DNA of 64,000 bases from Staphylococcus delphini (GTDB taxonomy: Bacteria > Bacillota > Bacilli > Staphylococcales > Staphylococcaceae). Shown one piece after another: positions 15,788 through 24,254 of this stretch. Under the pieces are notes generated by a model. It was not told the origin of the DNA, did no database searches, and saw only the letters and a list, made by a program, of their open reading frames with translations. The DNA lies in contig NZ_LR134263.1 in the NCBI RefSeq assembly GCF_900636325.1, forward strand, positions 62,001 to 126,000, in the 5' to 3' direction. Each line of letters opens with the position of its first letter. The stretch's first letter is position 1. The translations under genes were made by a program, and so were the position numbers.

Positions 15788-17349
15788 AATCGAATAGATA
15801 CCCCGACATTAGGGGACGAGAACCTTCTTCACTTTCTAAAGATGTAATTCTGACATTATCAATCGAATAGATACCCCGACATTAGGGGACGAGAACTGTG
15901 CATTGTTTAAATCAGTTATTTCTTGTACTCCAATCGAATAGATACCCCGACATTAGGGGACGAGAACTATTTTGTTCCTGCAAAAAGTGTTTCAAATAAT
16001 AGCTCAAATCGAATAGATACCCCGACATTAGGGGACGAGAACGCTTCATTCTCGAATTAATACGTTGCCAGTTCATGTTTAATCGAATAGATACCCCGAC
16101 ATTAGGGGACGAGAACCTCTAATGTGGTCAAATAAGATTAATACTTTCATTTAATCGAATAGATACCCCGACATTAGGGGACGAGAACCACATCTTCTAA
16201 TTTATTTGATTTTGCATTTCCAATAATCGAATAGATACCCCGACATTAGGGGACGAGAACACCATAATGTTTTGATTACCGTTCGCAATCGAATTGTAAT
16301 CGAATAGATACCCCGACATTAGGGGACGAGAACATTTTTATCTAGTGGTTATAAGTTGGTATTAGGTAAGAATCGAATAGATACCCCGACATTAGGGGAC
16401 GAGAACTATCAATTCCTTTTCATTTGTTTTATTTGTTATCTTAATCGAATAGATACCCCGACATTAGGGGACGAGAACCCTGTTTCGTTCGCAATAATTT
16501 TGAGGTCACGACTAATCGAATAGATACCCCGACATTAGGGGACGAGAACTCATCAAAGTAATTAGCTAGCTCGGTGATAACTTCCAATCGAATAGATACC
16601 CCGACATTAGGGGACGAGAACATCATTTTCATCAATTCCTTTTCTTTATTATAGTTTAAATCGAATAGATACCCCGACATTAGGGGACGAGAACACGCAA
16701 TTCGTCCATCACTTCTTCCGCCTGTGATTTTAATCGAATAGATACCCCGACATTAGGGGACGAGAACAATATTTAAATCCATGAAATGTACTACATAACG
16801 TGGGAATCGAATAGATACCCCGACATTAGGGGACGAGAACCTCGGTACTTTTTCAACCTAAAATGAATGCTGACGTTAATCGAATAGAATGCCCCGACAT
16901 TAGGGGACGAGAACGATAATCCCGTTTTAATTTATCCTCGATATAATCGGAATCGAATAGAATGCCCCGACAATAGGGGACGAGAACTGAAAACCTTTTA
17001 TAACATCTGTCATTTCTTCCAAAAATCGAATAGATACCCCGACAATAGGGGACGAGAACATTTATTACCGTCAATTTCTATTGCATATTTTTCTAATCGA
17101 ATAGATACTCCGACAATAGGGGACGAGAACGAGTGGCTTGATGAATTAGATGCATACCATTTTCAAATCGAATAGATGCCCCGACATAAGGGGACGAAAA
17201 CTTTTTCTTAATCTTCATCATCGTTCCTCCTTGTTTTTAATCGAATAGATACCCCGACATAAGGGGACGAAAACTTTCAGCATCATGAGAATATTCTTTT
17301 TCACTCGAATCAATCGTATTGAAACCCGGATATTAAGGGGGCTTATACC
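15788..17349 (+). CRISPR. Type III-A CRISPR array, 21 repeats plus a degenerate terminal repeat, 21 spacers
   Basis: The 36-bp repeat starts AATCGAATAGATACCCC and ends TTAGGGGACGAGAAC; CCCC/GGGG form its hairpin. Repeats start at 15788, 15861, 15932, 16007, 16081, 16153, 16225, 16298, 16371, 16443, 16514, 16586, 16659, 16732, 16805, 16878, 16951, 17024, 17095, 17166 and 17239. Repeats 1-15 are identical. Repeats 16 and 17 are 37 bp with AATGCCCC in place of ATACCCC. Repeats 17-19 carry CAATAGG, and 20-21 carry CATAAGG with tag ACGAAAAC. A strongly decayed repeat lies at 17312-17349. Spacers are 35-39 bp. Transcription runs toward cas1, with the oldest end next to the cas genes. Confidence 0.98.
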
Positions 17350-17728
17350 ATTTATAGTATTTATAAAGTGCTTTTAAGGAGAGGTTACGATATATGGAGC
17401 GTTGAAAAATGACATAACAACATAGAAAGATGAATGCAACGTTTTAAAAATTACAAATAATTCACAATTCTATTGTTGGAAACAAAGAAATGTTGTAAAA
17501 TTTAATTAACATTTTAAGCGATAAAATGGAGTCTTATACATCTTGATGAATTTTTGTATTTATTGCATATTTTTTAGTCATAGCCATTTAAAGTATATGC
17601 ATTAGTGGTTTTGATTGGAATTTTGAAGAAATAATAAGCAGATTAAAGGTGTTGAGATTGGATATACTACTATATTGATATAATGACTCACTGAATCGTA
17701 TTCTTGCTTTTATCTAGGGGGTGTAAAG
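17350..17728 (+). promoter_or_regulatory. Array-cas1 intergenic region with candidate cas promoter
   Basis: AT-rich and non-coding. A perfect TATAAT lies at 17679-17684, 45 bp before cas1. Candidate -35 sequences (TTGAGA at 17652, TTGGAT at 17658) are at poor spacing (21 and 15 bp), so the promoter is likely but not settled. The cas1 ribosome binding site is AGGGGGTG. Confidence 0.45.
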
Positions 17729-18637
17729 ATGAAGGATATCATTTATGTTGAGAATCATCATTTTGTCAGTGTAAAAGGGGAAAGTATCAAGTTTAAAAAT
17801 ATTATAGATAAAACAGAGCGATATTTTTTATTAGATGATGTCGAAGCACTGATATTTGATAGTCATAAAAGTTATTTTTCACATAATTTGATTTTAAAGT
17901 GTATTGAAAATGATATTGCTATTCTCTTCTGTGATTATAAACATTCTCCTGCTACACAAATCCTTTCCAATTATGGCATGACAAAAAGGTTACAAAGGAT
18001 GCAGTCTCAGTTACAGTTTTCTGCTAAATCAAAAGACAGAGTTTGGAAGAAAATTGTAGTATGTAAAATATTAAATCAGGTCATGTGCCTCGAAAATAAC
18101 ACACAAGCTAGTCAAATCACGCAATATATGAAAGCGCTTACTAAAGAAGTAAGAGGTAGAGATGTAACGAATAGAGAAGCTGTTGCTGCTAGAGTATATT
18201 TTAAACACTTGTATGGACCGGATTTTAAAAGAGGTAGATTTGATGACGCGATTAATGCAGGTCTTAACTATGGATATGCTGTTGTAAGGTCTTTTATTAA
18301 AAAAGAATTAGCACTCCATGGTTATGAAATGAGTTTAGGAATTAAGCATCAATCTCTCGAAAACCCTTTTAATCTTGTAGATGACATTATTGAAGTATAT
18401 CGTCCGTTTGTAGATAGTAAAGTTTATGAACTAATATTTAAAGATAATATTCAAGTTTTTAGCCTTGAAGAAAAGAAAGCATTAATTAGAGTTTTGTATG
18501 AACCTTGTATTGTTGACAAAAAGACAATGAAACTATTAGATGGCGTTAAAATGACAACTTACTCCTTAAATCAGTGTTATATAAACAACAGCGCCAAGTA
18601 TTTATTACTACCACAAATGATTGAGGTGGGGATTTAA
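17729..18637 (+). CDS. cas1: CRISPR-associated endonuclease Cas1
   Basis: The spacer-integration nuclease, acting as a Cas1-Cas2 complex. It has 302 residues: an N-terminal beta domain to about residue 85, then the helical catalytic domain. The metal-binding residues are E150 (NREAVAARVYF), H207 (GIKHQSLENPFNL) and E222 (DDIIEVYRP). It is fused to no reverse transcriptase, so acquisition is expected from DNA. It is the first gene of the nine-gene cas operon and its stop overlaps the cas2 start by 1 bp. A cre-like sequence lies inside it at 18129-18142. Confidence 0.97.
   Translation: MKDIIYVENHHFVSVKGESIKFKNIIDKTERYFLLDDVEALIFDSHKSYFSHNLILKCIENDIAILFCDYKHSPATQILSNYGMTKRLQRMQSQLQFSAKSKDRVWKKIVVCKILNQVMCLENNTQASQITQYMKALTKEVRGRDVTNREAVAARVYFKHLYGPDFKRGRFDDAINAGLNYGYAVVRSFIKKELALHGYEMSLGIKHQSLENPFNLVDDIIEVYRPFVDSKVYELIFKDNIQVFSLEEKKALIRVLYEPCIVDKKTMKLLDGVKMTTYSLNQCYINNSAKYLLLPQMIEVGI
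18129..18142. promoter_or_regulatory. Intragenic cre-like site in cas1
   Basis: TGAAAGCGCTTACT fits TGWAANCGNTNNCW. It lies within cas1 coding sequence about 400 bp from its start. Internal cre sites can act as roadblocks, but this one may be chance. A one-mismatch copy lies in cas10 at 19248-19261. Confidence 0.3.
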
Positions 18638-18942
18638 TGTATTTACTCGTGTGTTTTGATTTATCAAGAGAAACCAAAGATGATCGTAAAAAAGCCAATC
18701 ATTATCGACAAAGATTACTCGAGTTAGGTTTTAATATGAAACAATGGAGCCTATATGAGCGGTACATTAGTAATACATTAAGAAAAGAGAAGGTATTAGA
18801 CATTTTAAAAAAAGAACTTCCAGATACAGGAGTGATTACACTTTATGTTTTGCCTGATGAAGTGAATGACAATCAAGTCACGATTCTTGGGAAAGAAGTT
18901 AAAAGAAAACGTGTGAAAGAACCAGAATTGATTTTTTTATAA
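18637..18942 (+). CDS. cas2: CRISPR-associated protein Cas2
   Basis: A 101-residue ferredoxin-fold partner of Cas1 that bridges the integration complex. The first strand MYLLVCFDLSRE carries the conserved aspartate D8. The central KQWSLYERYI segment and the terminal beta strands that contact Cas1 are present. Translationally coupled to cas1 by an ATGA-like overlap and 12 bp from cas10, showing that adaptation and effector genes form one transcript. Confidence 0.95.
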   Translation: MYLLVCFDLSRETKDDRKKANHYRQRLLELGFNMKQWSLYERYISNTLRKEKVLDILKKELPDTGVITLYVLPDEVNDNQVTILGKEVKRKRVKEPELIFL

Positions 18943-18954
18943 GGTGGTAAAGAG

Positions 18955-21228
18955 ATGGATAACAAGTTGACTCTCATGTATGGGGCTTTGTTACATGATA
19001 TTGGTAAAGTTATTTATAGAAGCAATGCACATACATTTGCGAAAGGTACGCATTCTAAACTGGGATATCAATTTTTGAAACAATTTGAAGAATTTAATGA
19101 TAAAAAATTATTAGAAAATGTGAAATATCATCATTATAAAGAATTGAAAAATGCACATATTGAAGAGAATAGTTTAGCTTATATTACATACATTGCTGAT
19201 AATATTGCTAGTGGCTTGGATCGAAAAGATTTGATTGAAGAAGGTGATGAAAGCGCTTCAACCGAATTCAAATTTAACTTTGATAAATTTACGCCGTTAT
19301 ATAGTGTATTTAATGTAGTGAATGGCAATAACGATGAGTCAGAACAAGGTAAGTATAAGTTTAATAAAGAAAATCATGTTGAATACCCGAGTGTACGAAA
19401 TACGCAATATTCAAGTAGCCACTACAACACATTAATGAAAGATATGGCATACGATTTAGAAAACAGATTGAAGTATGGTGAGGCGCACTTCGCATCATTG
19501 CTTAAATGGACAGAAAGTATGTGGCAATATATCCCTAGCTCTACAAATAAAGGGCAATTAATAGATGTTTCATTATACGATCATAGTCGGATTACTTCTG
19601 CCATTGCTACGTGTATCTATGACTTTTTAAATGAACAGAATGTCACTAATTATAAGCAAAAATTGTTTTCAAATTATAATCAAACGAAAGCATTTTATGA
19701 ACAAGAAGCATTTCTTATTTTGAGTATGGATATGAGTGGTATACAAAGCTTTATTTATAATATCAGTGGTTCAAAAGCGCTTAAAAGTTTAAGGTCACGT
19801 AGTTTTTATTTGGAACTCATGTTAGAGGTTATTGTTGATGAGTTACTCAAACGGCTACACTTGAGTAGGGCTAATCTACTATATACTGGTGGCGGTCATA
19901 CATATTTAATATTACCTAATACAGAGTCAGTACAAAATGCAATAACAGACTTTCAAAAAGAAATAAAAAAATGGTTTATTAAAGAGTTTGGTGTTGATTT
20001 GTCGCTTTCTGTGGCTTATCAAAGTTGTAGTGGTAATGCATTAATGAATATCGATAATCAATATAAACACATTTGGCAACAGTTGAGTCAAAAACTGTCA
20101 ACTGCGAAAGCACAAAAATATGATGCGTCAGATATTATAAATCTAAATAATAAGCAAACTTTTGGTGATAGAGAGTGTAAAGAATGTCTGAGAAGTGATA
20201 CGGATATCAATGAAGAAGGTCGTTGTTCAGTATGTGATAGAATAATTCAAATTTCTAATGATTTGAGAGATAAATCATTTTTTATACTGTCCGATAAAGG
20301 TGTGTTAAAGATGCCTTTTGGAAAGTATATTTCTATAGTTGATCAAAAAGAAGCTGAAAATATAATGAGAAATAATGATTCGGTTCAAATATACAGTAAA
20401 AACAATCCACATATTGGGATAGGGGTCTCTACTAATTTATGGATGTGTGACTATGATTTCTCTAGTAAGCAGCCTGAAACTAAGAGTATGGGTATCAGTA
20501 GTTATGCTGATAGAGATATAGGCATTAAACGTTTAGGTGTATTGAGAGCAGATATTGATAATTTAGGCATGACTTTTATTTCAGGTATAGATAATAGATA
20601 TAATTCGTTATCTCGTACAGCTACTTTGTCTAGACAGCTTTCTCTATTCTTTAAATATGAACTCAACCAAATTTTAGAGGGATATCAAATTACAAGTATT
20701 TATTCTGGTGGAGATGATTTGTTTCTTATTGGGGCTTGGGATGACATTGTTGAAGCAAGTCTTTGTATTAATGATAAGTTCCATGCGTTTACTTTAGGTA
20801 AGTTAACTTTATCAGCAGGCATTGGTATTTATAATGCAAAGTACCCAGTTTCAAAAATGGCTTTCGAAACAGGCATTTTAGAAGAGGCAGCTAAAGTTGG
20901 AGATAAAAATCAAGTCACATTGTGGGTAGATGAAAAGGTGTATCCATGGCACATATTAAAAGACAATATATTAGGGGAGAAATATGCTCTATTAAAAGAA
21001 GCTTTTAAAAATGAAGATCACCATGGAAAAGCCTTTTTATACAAAATATTGCAGTTGTTAAGAGAAAACGACACAATACATATCGCGCGATTAGCCTATC
21101 TACTAGCTCGTAGTCGTATGTCTGATACATTTACAAGTCAAATGTTTAAATGGGCTCAAAATAATGAAGAAAAAGAATATTTGGTTACAGCACTTGAATA
21201 CTATATTTACCAAACGAGGGAGGTTTAA
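18955..21228 (+). CDS. cas10: Type III-A effector large subunit Cas10/Csm1
   Basis: A 757-residue scaffold and signalling subunit of the Csm complex. The N-terminal HD nuclease domain has H14-D15 in LLHDIGK. Two Palm/cyclase domains surround a zinc knuckle with C408, C411, C424 and C427. Palm2 carries the intact GGDD motif at residues 585-588 (SGGDDLF), so cyclic oligoadenylate synthesis from ATP should be active, feeding Csm6. A helical C-terminal D4 domain contacts Csm2. Both the DNase and cyclase sites appear intact. AAGGTGGTAAAG precedes the ATG. Confidence 0.97.
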   Translation: MDNKLTLMYGALLHDIGKVIYRSNAHTFAKGTHSKLGYQFLKQFEEFNDKKLLENVKYHHYKELKNAHIEENSLAYITYIADNIASGLDRKDLIEEGDESASTEFKFNFDKFTPLYSVFNVVNGNNDESEQGKYKFNKENHVEYPSVRNTQYSSSHYNTLMKDMAYDLENRLKYGEAHFASLLKWTESMWQYIPSSTNKGQLIDVSLYDHSRITSAIATCIYDFLNEQNVTNYKQKLFSNYNQTKAFYEQEAFLILSMDMSGIQSFIYNISGSKALKSLRSRSFYLELMLEVIVDELLKRLHLSRANLLYTGGGHTYLILPNTESVQNAITDFQKEIKKWFIKEFGVDLSLSVAYQSCSGNALMNIDNQYKHIWQQLSQKLSTAKAQKYDASDIINLNNKQTFGDRECKECLRSDTDINEEGRCSVCDRIIQISNDLRDKSFFILSDKGVLKMPFGKYISIVDQKEAENIMRNNDSVQIYSKNNPHIGIGVSTNLWMCDYDFSSKQPETKSMGISSYADRDIGIKRLGVLRADIDNLGMTFISGIDNRYNSLSRTATLSRQLSLFFKYELNQILEGYQITSIYSGGDDLFLIGAWDDIVEASLCINDKFHAFTLGKLTLSAGIGIYNAKYPVSKMAFETGILEEAAKVGDKNQVTLWVDEKVYPWHILKDNILGEKYALLKEAFKNEDHHGKAFLYKILQLLRENDTIHIARLAYLLARSRMSDTFTSQMFKWAQNNEEKEYLVTALEYYIYQTREV

Positions 21229-21233
21229 CGGAA

Positions 21234-21659
21234 ATGATTTTAGCTAAGACAAAAAGCGGGGTTCATATTGATTTAAGATTTGCACATGACGTGATTAAAG
21301 ACAATATTGAAATTAAGAAGAATAGAAAGCAACAAGAATATAATGTTCTTTTCAAAGGTTTGACCACAAGTAAACTTCGCAGTTTGATGGAACAAGTGAA
21401 TCGTTTGTATACGATTGTTTTTAACAGTAACAGTGAATTGCTTTCAGATGAATTCTTAGATGAACTAGAGTATCTAAAGGTTAAGTTTTACTATGAAGCC
21501 GCAAGAGAAAAGAGTGTAGATATCTTTTTACGGAAGACATTCATGATACAAATAATAGATAAAGCAATTAAAAAGAAATCCAAACATTACTTTCTGAACT
21601 ATTGTAAGTATTTTGAAGCGCTAGTTGCATACGCTAAATTTTATCAAAGGGAGGATTAA
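21234..21659 (+). CDS. csm2: Csm2, small subunit of the Csm complex
   Basis: A 141-residue mostly helical protein with many Lys and Glu residues, as expected for the Cas11-type subunit lining the crRNA-target duplex. The segment FKGLTTSKLRSLMEQVNRLY is the family signature. It starts 5 bp after cas10 with GGGAGG as ribosome binding site and ends 1 bp before the csm3 ATG. Sequence similarity in this family is weak; its place between cas10 and csm3 supports the call. Confidence 0.92.
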   Translation: MILAKTKSGVHIDLRFAHDVIKDNIEIKKNRKQQEYNVLFKGLTTSKLRSLMEQVNRLYTIVFNSNSELLSDEFLDELEYLKVKFYYEAAREKSVDIFLRKTFMIQIIDKAIKKKSKHYFLNYCKYFEALVAYAKFYQRED

Positions 21660-21660
21660 A

Positions 21661-22305
21661 ATGTATTCAAAAATTAAAATTTCAGGAAAAATAGAAGTTG
21701 TTACAGGTCTTCATATTGGAGGCGGTGGAGAAGTGAGCATGATAGGCGCCATTGATTCTCCAGTAGTTAGAGATTTACAGACAAAGTTACCAATTATTCC
21801 AGGTAGTTCGATTAAAGGGAAAATGAGAAGCCTACTTGCTAAAAACTTTGGCCTTAAAATGAAACAAACATCACCAAACGAAGATCCTGAAGAGCTTTTA
21901 AGATTGTTTGGTTCAAGTGAAAAAGGAAATATAAAAAAAGCACGTCTTCAAATTTCTGATGCATTTTATTCTGAAGCATCACGCCAATGGTTTGCAGAAA
22001 ATGATGTCTCATATACTGAAACAAAATTTGAGAATTCAATAGATCGATTGACAGCAGTAGCGATGCCACGACAAATTGAACGAGTAACTAGAGGGTCTGT
22101 GTTTGACTTTATATTTATTTATAATCTTGAAAATGAAGACGAAGTTACGACAGATTTTAATAATATTAAACAAGGTATTCTTTTGTTAGAAAATGATTAT
22201 CTCGGTGGCGGTGGAACGAGAGGAAATGGTCGTGTACTATTTAAGGATGTTCATATTGAAACAGTAGTAGGTGATTATGATAGTAGTCATCTAAAGTTGA
22301 AGTAG
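21661..22305 (+). CDS. csm3: Csm3, backbone subunit and target-RNA nuclease
   Basis: A 214-residue RAMP (Cas7-type) protein forming the filament along the crRNA and cutting target RNA at 6-nt steps. The catalytic aspartate is D32 (IGAIDSPVV), the same position as in the Staphylococcus epidermidis protein. The RAMP motif IPGSSIKGKMRSLL and the glycine-rich LGGGGTRGNGRV near the C-terminus are present. The ATG at 21661 follows AAAGGGAGG; an in-frame ATG at 21625 inside csm2 has no such site. Confidence 0.97.
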   Translation: MYSKIKISGKIEVVTGLHIGGGGEVSMIGAIDSPVVRDLQTKLPIIPGSSIKGKMRSLLAKNFGLKMKQTSPNEDPEELLRLFGSSEKGNIKKARLQISDAFYSEASRQWFAENDVSYTETKFENSIDRLTAVAMPRQIERVTRGSVFDFIFIYNLENEDEVTTDFNNIKQGILLLENDYLGGGGTRGNGRVLFKDVHIETVVGDYDSSHLKLK

Positions 22306-22320
22306 GTGATAGCGGTGGTC

Positions 22321-23223
22321 ATGAAAATATTTAAACTACATTTTCATACAGCTGTGCATTTTGGGAATAAAAGATTATCTGATGGAGAAATGACAATCTC
22401 AGCTGATACCTTATTTAGCGCGCTTTTTATTGAAAATTTACAATTGGGACAGAGTCAAGAATGGTTACATGATGATTTGATATTGAGCGATACATTTCCA
22501 TTTGTTAATGACTTATTGTATTTGCCAAAGCCATTAATCAAAATAGAATCTAAAGAAGAAGGACACCATAAGGATTTCAAAAAAATAAAGTATATTCCTA
22601 CATACCATTATCTTCAGTTTGTTAAAGGTGAATTCCATGCTGAAGATGTTAAAGATTTGAACGACATTTTTAATGTGGGTCACTATGCGCTTGAAACAAA
22701 AGTATCCTTATTAGCGCAAAGTATGAACCTAGAAGCAGAAAGTGAACCTTATTCAGTCGGAACTTTTACTTTTGAAGAAGATGCAGGGTTGTACTTCATT
22801 GCGCAAGGATCTGAAAAAACAATGGACCTTTTAGAAAAGACCTTAAATGCGTTACAGTTTTCGGGACTAGGTGGTAAGCGGAATACAGGCTATGGAAGAT
22901 TCCATTTTGAAGTAATTGAAGATAGTGTCATGTCGAAACTTTTGAATCAAACTGGTAAACAGCATATTTTATTAACTACAGCAATGGCGACTGATGAAGA
23001 AATAATGGAAGCTTGTAATGATGCGCGATACCTCCTTAAAAAACGATCAGGATTTATTCAATCGACGACATATGAAGAACAACTTGTTAAGAAAAAAGAT
23101 TTCTATAGCTTTGCAGCAGGTTCTGTATTTTTGACGCCTTTTAAAGGTGGTATCTTTGATGTAGGTCATAAAGGAAATCACCCAATATTTCGATATGCGA
23201 AACCACTATGGCTGGAGGTGTGA
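22321..23223 (+). CDS. csm4: Csm4, crRNA 5'-tag binding RAMP subunit
   Basis: A 300-residue Cas5-group RAMP protein that caps the complex at the crRNA 5' tag and binds Cas10. Visible features are the N-terminal strand KIFKLHFHTAVHFG, SADTLFSALF, and the glycine-rich FSGLGGKRNTGYGRFHF near residue 185. The ATG at 22321 is favoured; a GTG at 22306 directly after the csm3 stop is also in frame. Its last bases contain the csm5 ribosome binding site. Confidence 0.93.
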   Translation: MKIFKLHFHTAVHFGNKRLSDGEMTISADTLFSALFIENLQLGQSQEWLHDDLILSDTFPFVNDLLYLPKPLIKIESKEEGHHKDFKKIKYIPTYHYLQFVKGEFHAEDVKDLNDIFNVGHYALETKVSLLAQSMNLEAESEPYSVGTFTFEEDAGLYFIAQGSEKTMDLLEKTLNALQFSGLGGKRNTGYGRFHFEVIEDSVMSKLLNQTGKQHILLTTAMATDEEIMEACNDARYLLKKRSGFIQSTTYEEQLVKKKDFYSFAAGSVFLTPFKGGIFDVGHKGNHPIFRYAKPLWLEV

Positions 23224-23225
23224 TT

Positions 23226-24236
23226 ATGGGAATTGAAACTTATGAGGTCAAATTAAAAGTGTTAGGTCCAGTTCATATTGGTGATGGTTCGATACGGACG
23301 AAACATGAGTATATCTATGATTTTTATCAATCGACGGTTCACGTAGTAAACAAAGTTAAATTAATTCAACATTTAAAAGATAAAAAGTTATTGAATAAAT
23401 ACTTAGTTTTTTTGAAAAATCCACCCAATAATCCCAGAGAGAGAACATTAAAGTTTTTTCTGGAGCAAGAAAAGGTTAAAAAATCAGAATGGAATAAGTT
23501 TGTGAGTTTTAGCCAACGTGTGAATCAAGGAAAAAAAGAAAATCAAAAGAATAGTAAAAAAGGCCTTAATGATATTCATTTAATGGTGAGAGATGGTCAA
23601 AATGAGGTATACATACCTGGCAGCTCGCTTAAAGGTGCACTCAAAACAATGATTGTCGCAAAATATAACAACGAAGATGATAAAACCTATTATAGTAAGA
23701 TTAAAGTGAGCGACTCATTGCCTATTGAGGAAAATTGTCTGAGTATCTATCAAAAAATTGATATTAATAAAAAAGAAGTAGGGATGCCATTATATAGAGA
23801 ATGCATAGAAGTAGGCACTGAAGTTTCATTTCAAATCTCTATTGAAGATCAAGTCATTTCTATAGAGGACCTTGAATCGTGCATTAAAGATTTTTATCGT
23901 AATTACTATGAAAAATGGTTGGCCGGTTTTAAAGAAACATATGGTGGTCGACGTTTTGCATTTGGTGGCGGATTTCCGGACATGGCTCAAAATAATATCA
24001 TATATATTGGTGGTGGTGTAGGATTTGCGAGTAAAACGTTACACTATCAACTACATGAATATACTATAGCAAAGCGAGAATCTTTTAAGGTATTAAGAAG
24101 TAGATATAAAAATGTATATGGCAAAATGAAAGAAATCCCTAGAAATGTTCCTGTTGTTTTAAAGGGAACGGTAAATTTAGATAAAAATGAGTACTATCAA
24201 CAAGGGATGTGTCAAATTAGTTTCAACAAAAAGTAA
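23226..24236 (+). CDS. csm5: Csm5, 3'-end RAMP subunit
   Basis: A 336-residue RAMP protein that caps the crRNA 3' end and recruits maturation nucleases. It has VLGPVHIGDGS at the N-terminus, the motif YIPGSSLKGALKTMI near residue 140, and a glycine-rich loop (FAFGGGFPD, YIGGGVGFASK) near 250-270. The ATG at 23226 is preceded by GGAGGTG. It ends 18 bp before the csm6 start. Confidence 0.94.
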   Translation: MGIETYEVKLKVLGPVHIGDGSIRTKHEYIYDFYQSTVHVVNKVKLIQHLKDKKLLNKYLVFLKNPPNNPRERTLKFFLEQEKVKKSEWNKFVSFSQRVNQGKKENQKNSKKGLNDIHLMVRDGQNEVYIPGSSLKGALKTMIVAKYNNEDDKTYYSKIKVSDSLPIEENCLSIYQKIDINKKEVGMPLYRECIEVGTEVSFQISIEDQVISIEDLESCIKDFYRNYYEKWLAGFKETYGGRRFAFGGGFPDMAQNNIIYIGGGVGFASKTLHYQLHEYTIAKRESFKVLRSRYKNVYGKMKEIPRNVPVVLKGTVNLDKNEYYQQGMCQISFNKK

Positions 24237-24254
24237 AATGTGGGAGGGTTATTT

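Noticed and set aside
16441-17074. Open frames on the minus strand across CRISPR repeats (79 and 73 codons)
   Set aside because: They are built of repeat and spacer sequence with recurring identical peptides; no ribosome binding site.
24240-24254. GTG start for csm6 giving five more residues
   Set aside because: No ribosome binding site before it, while GGGAGG is well spaced for the TTG at 24255 where the CARF strand begins.
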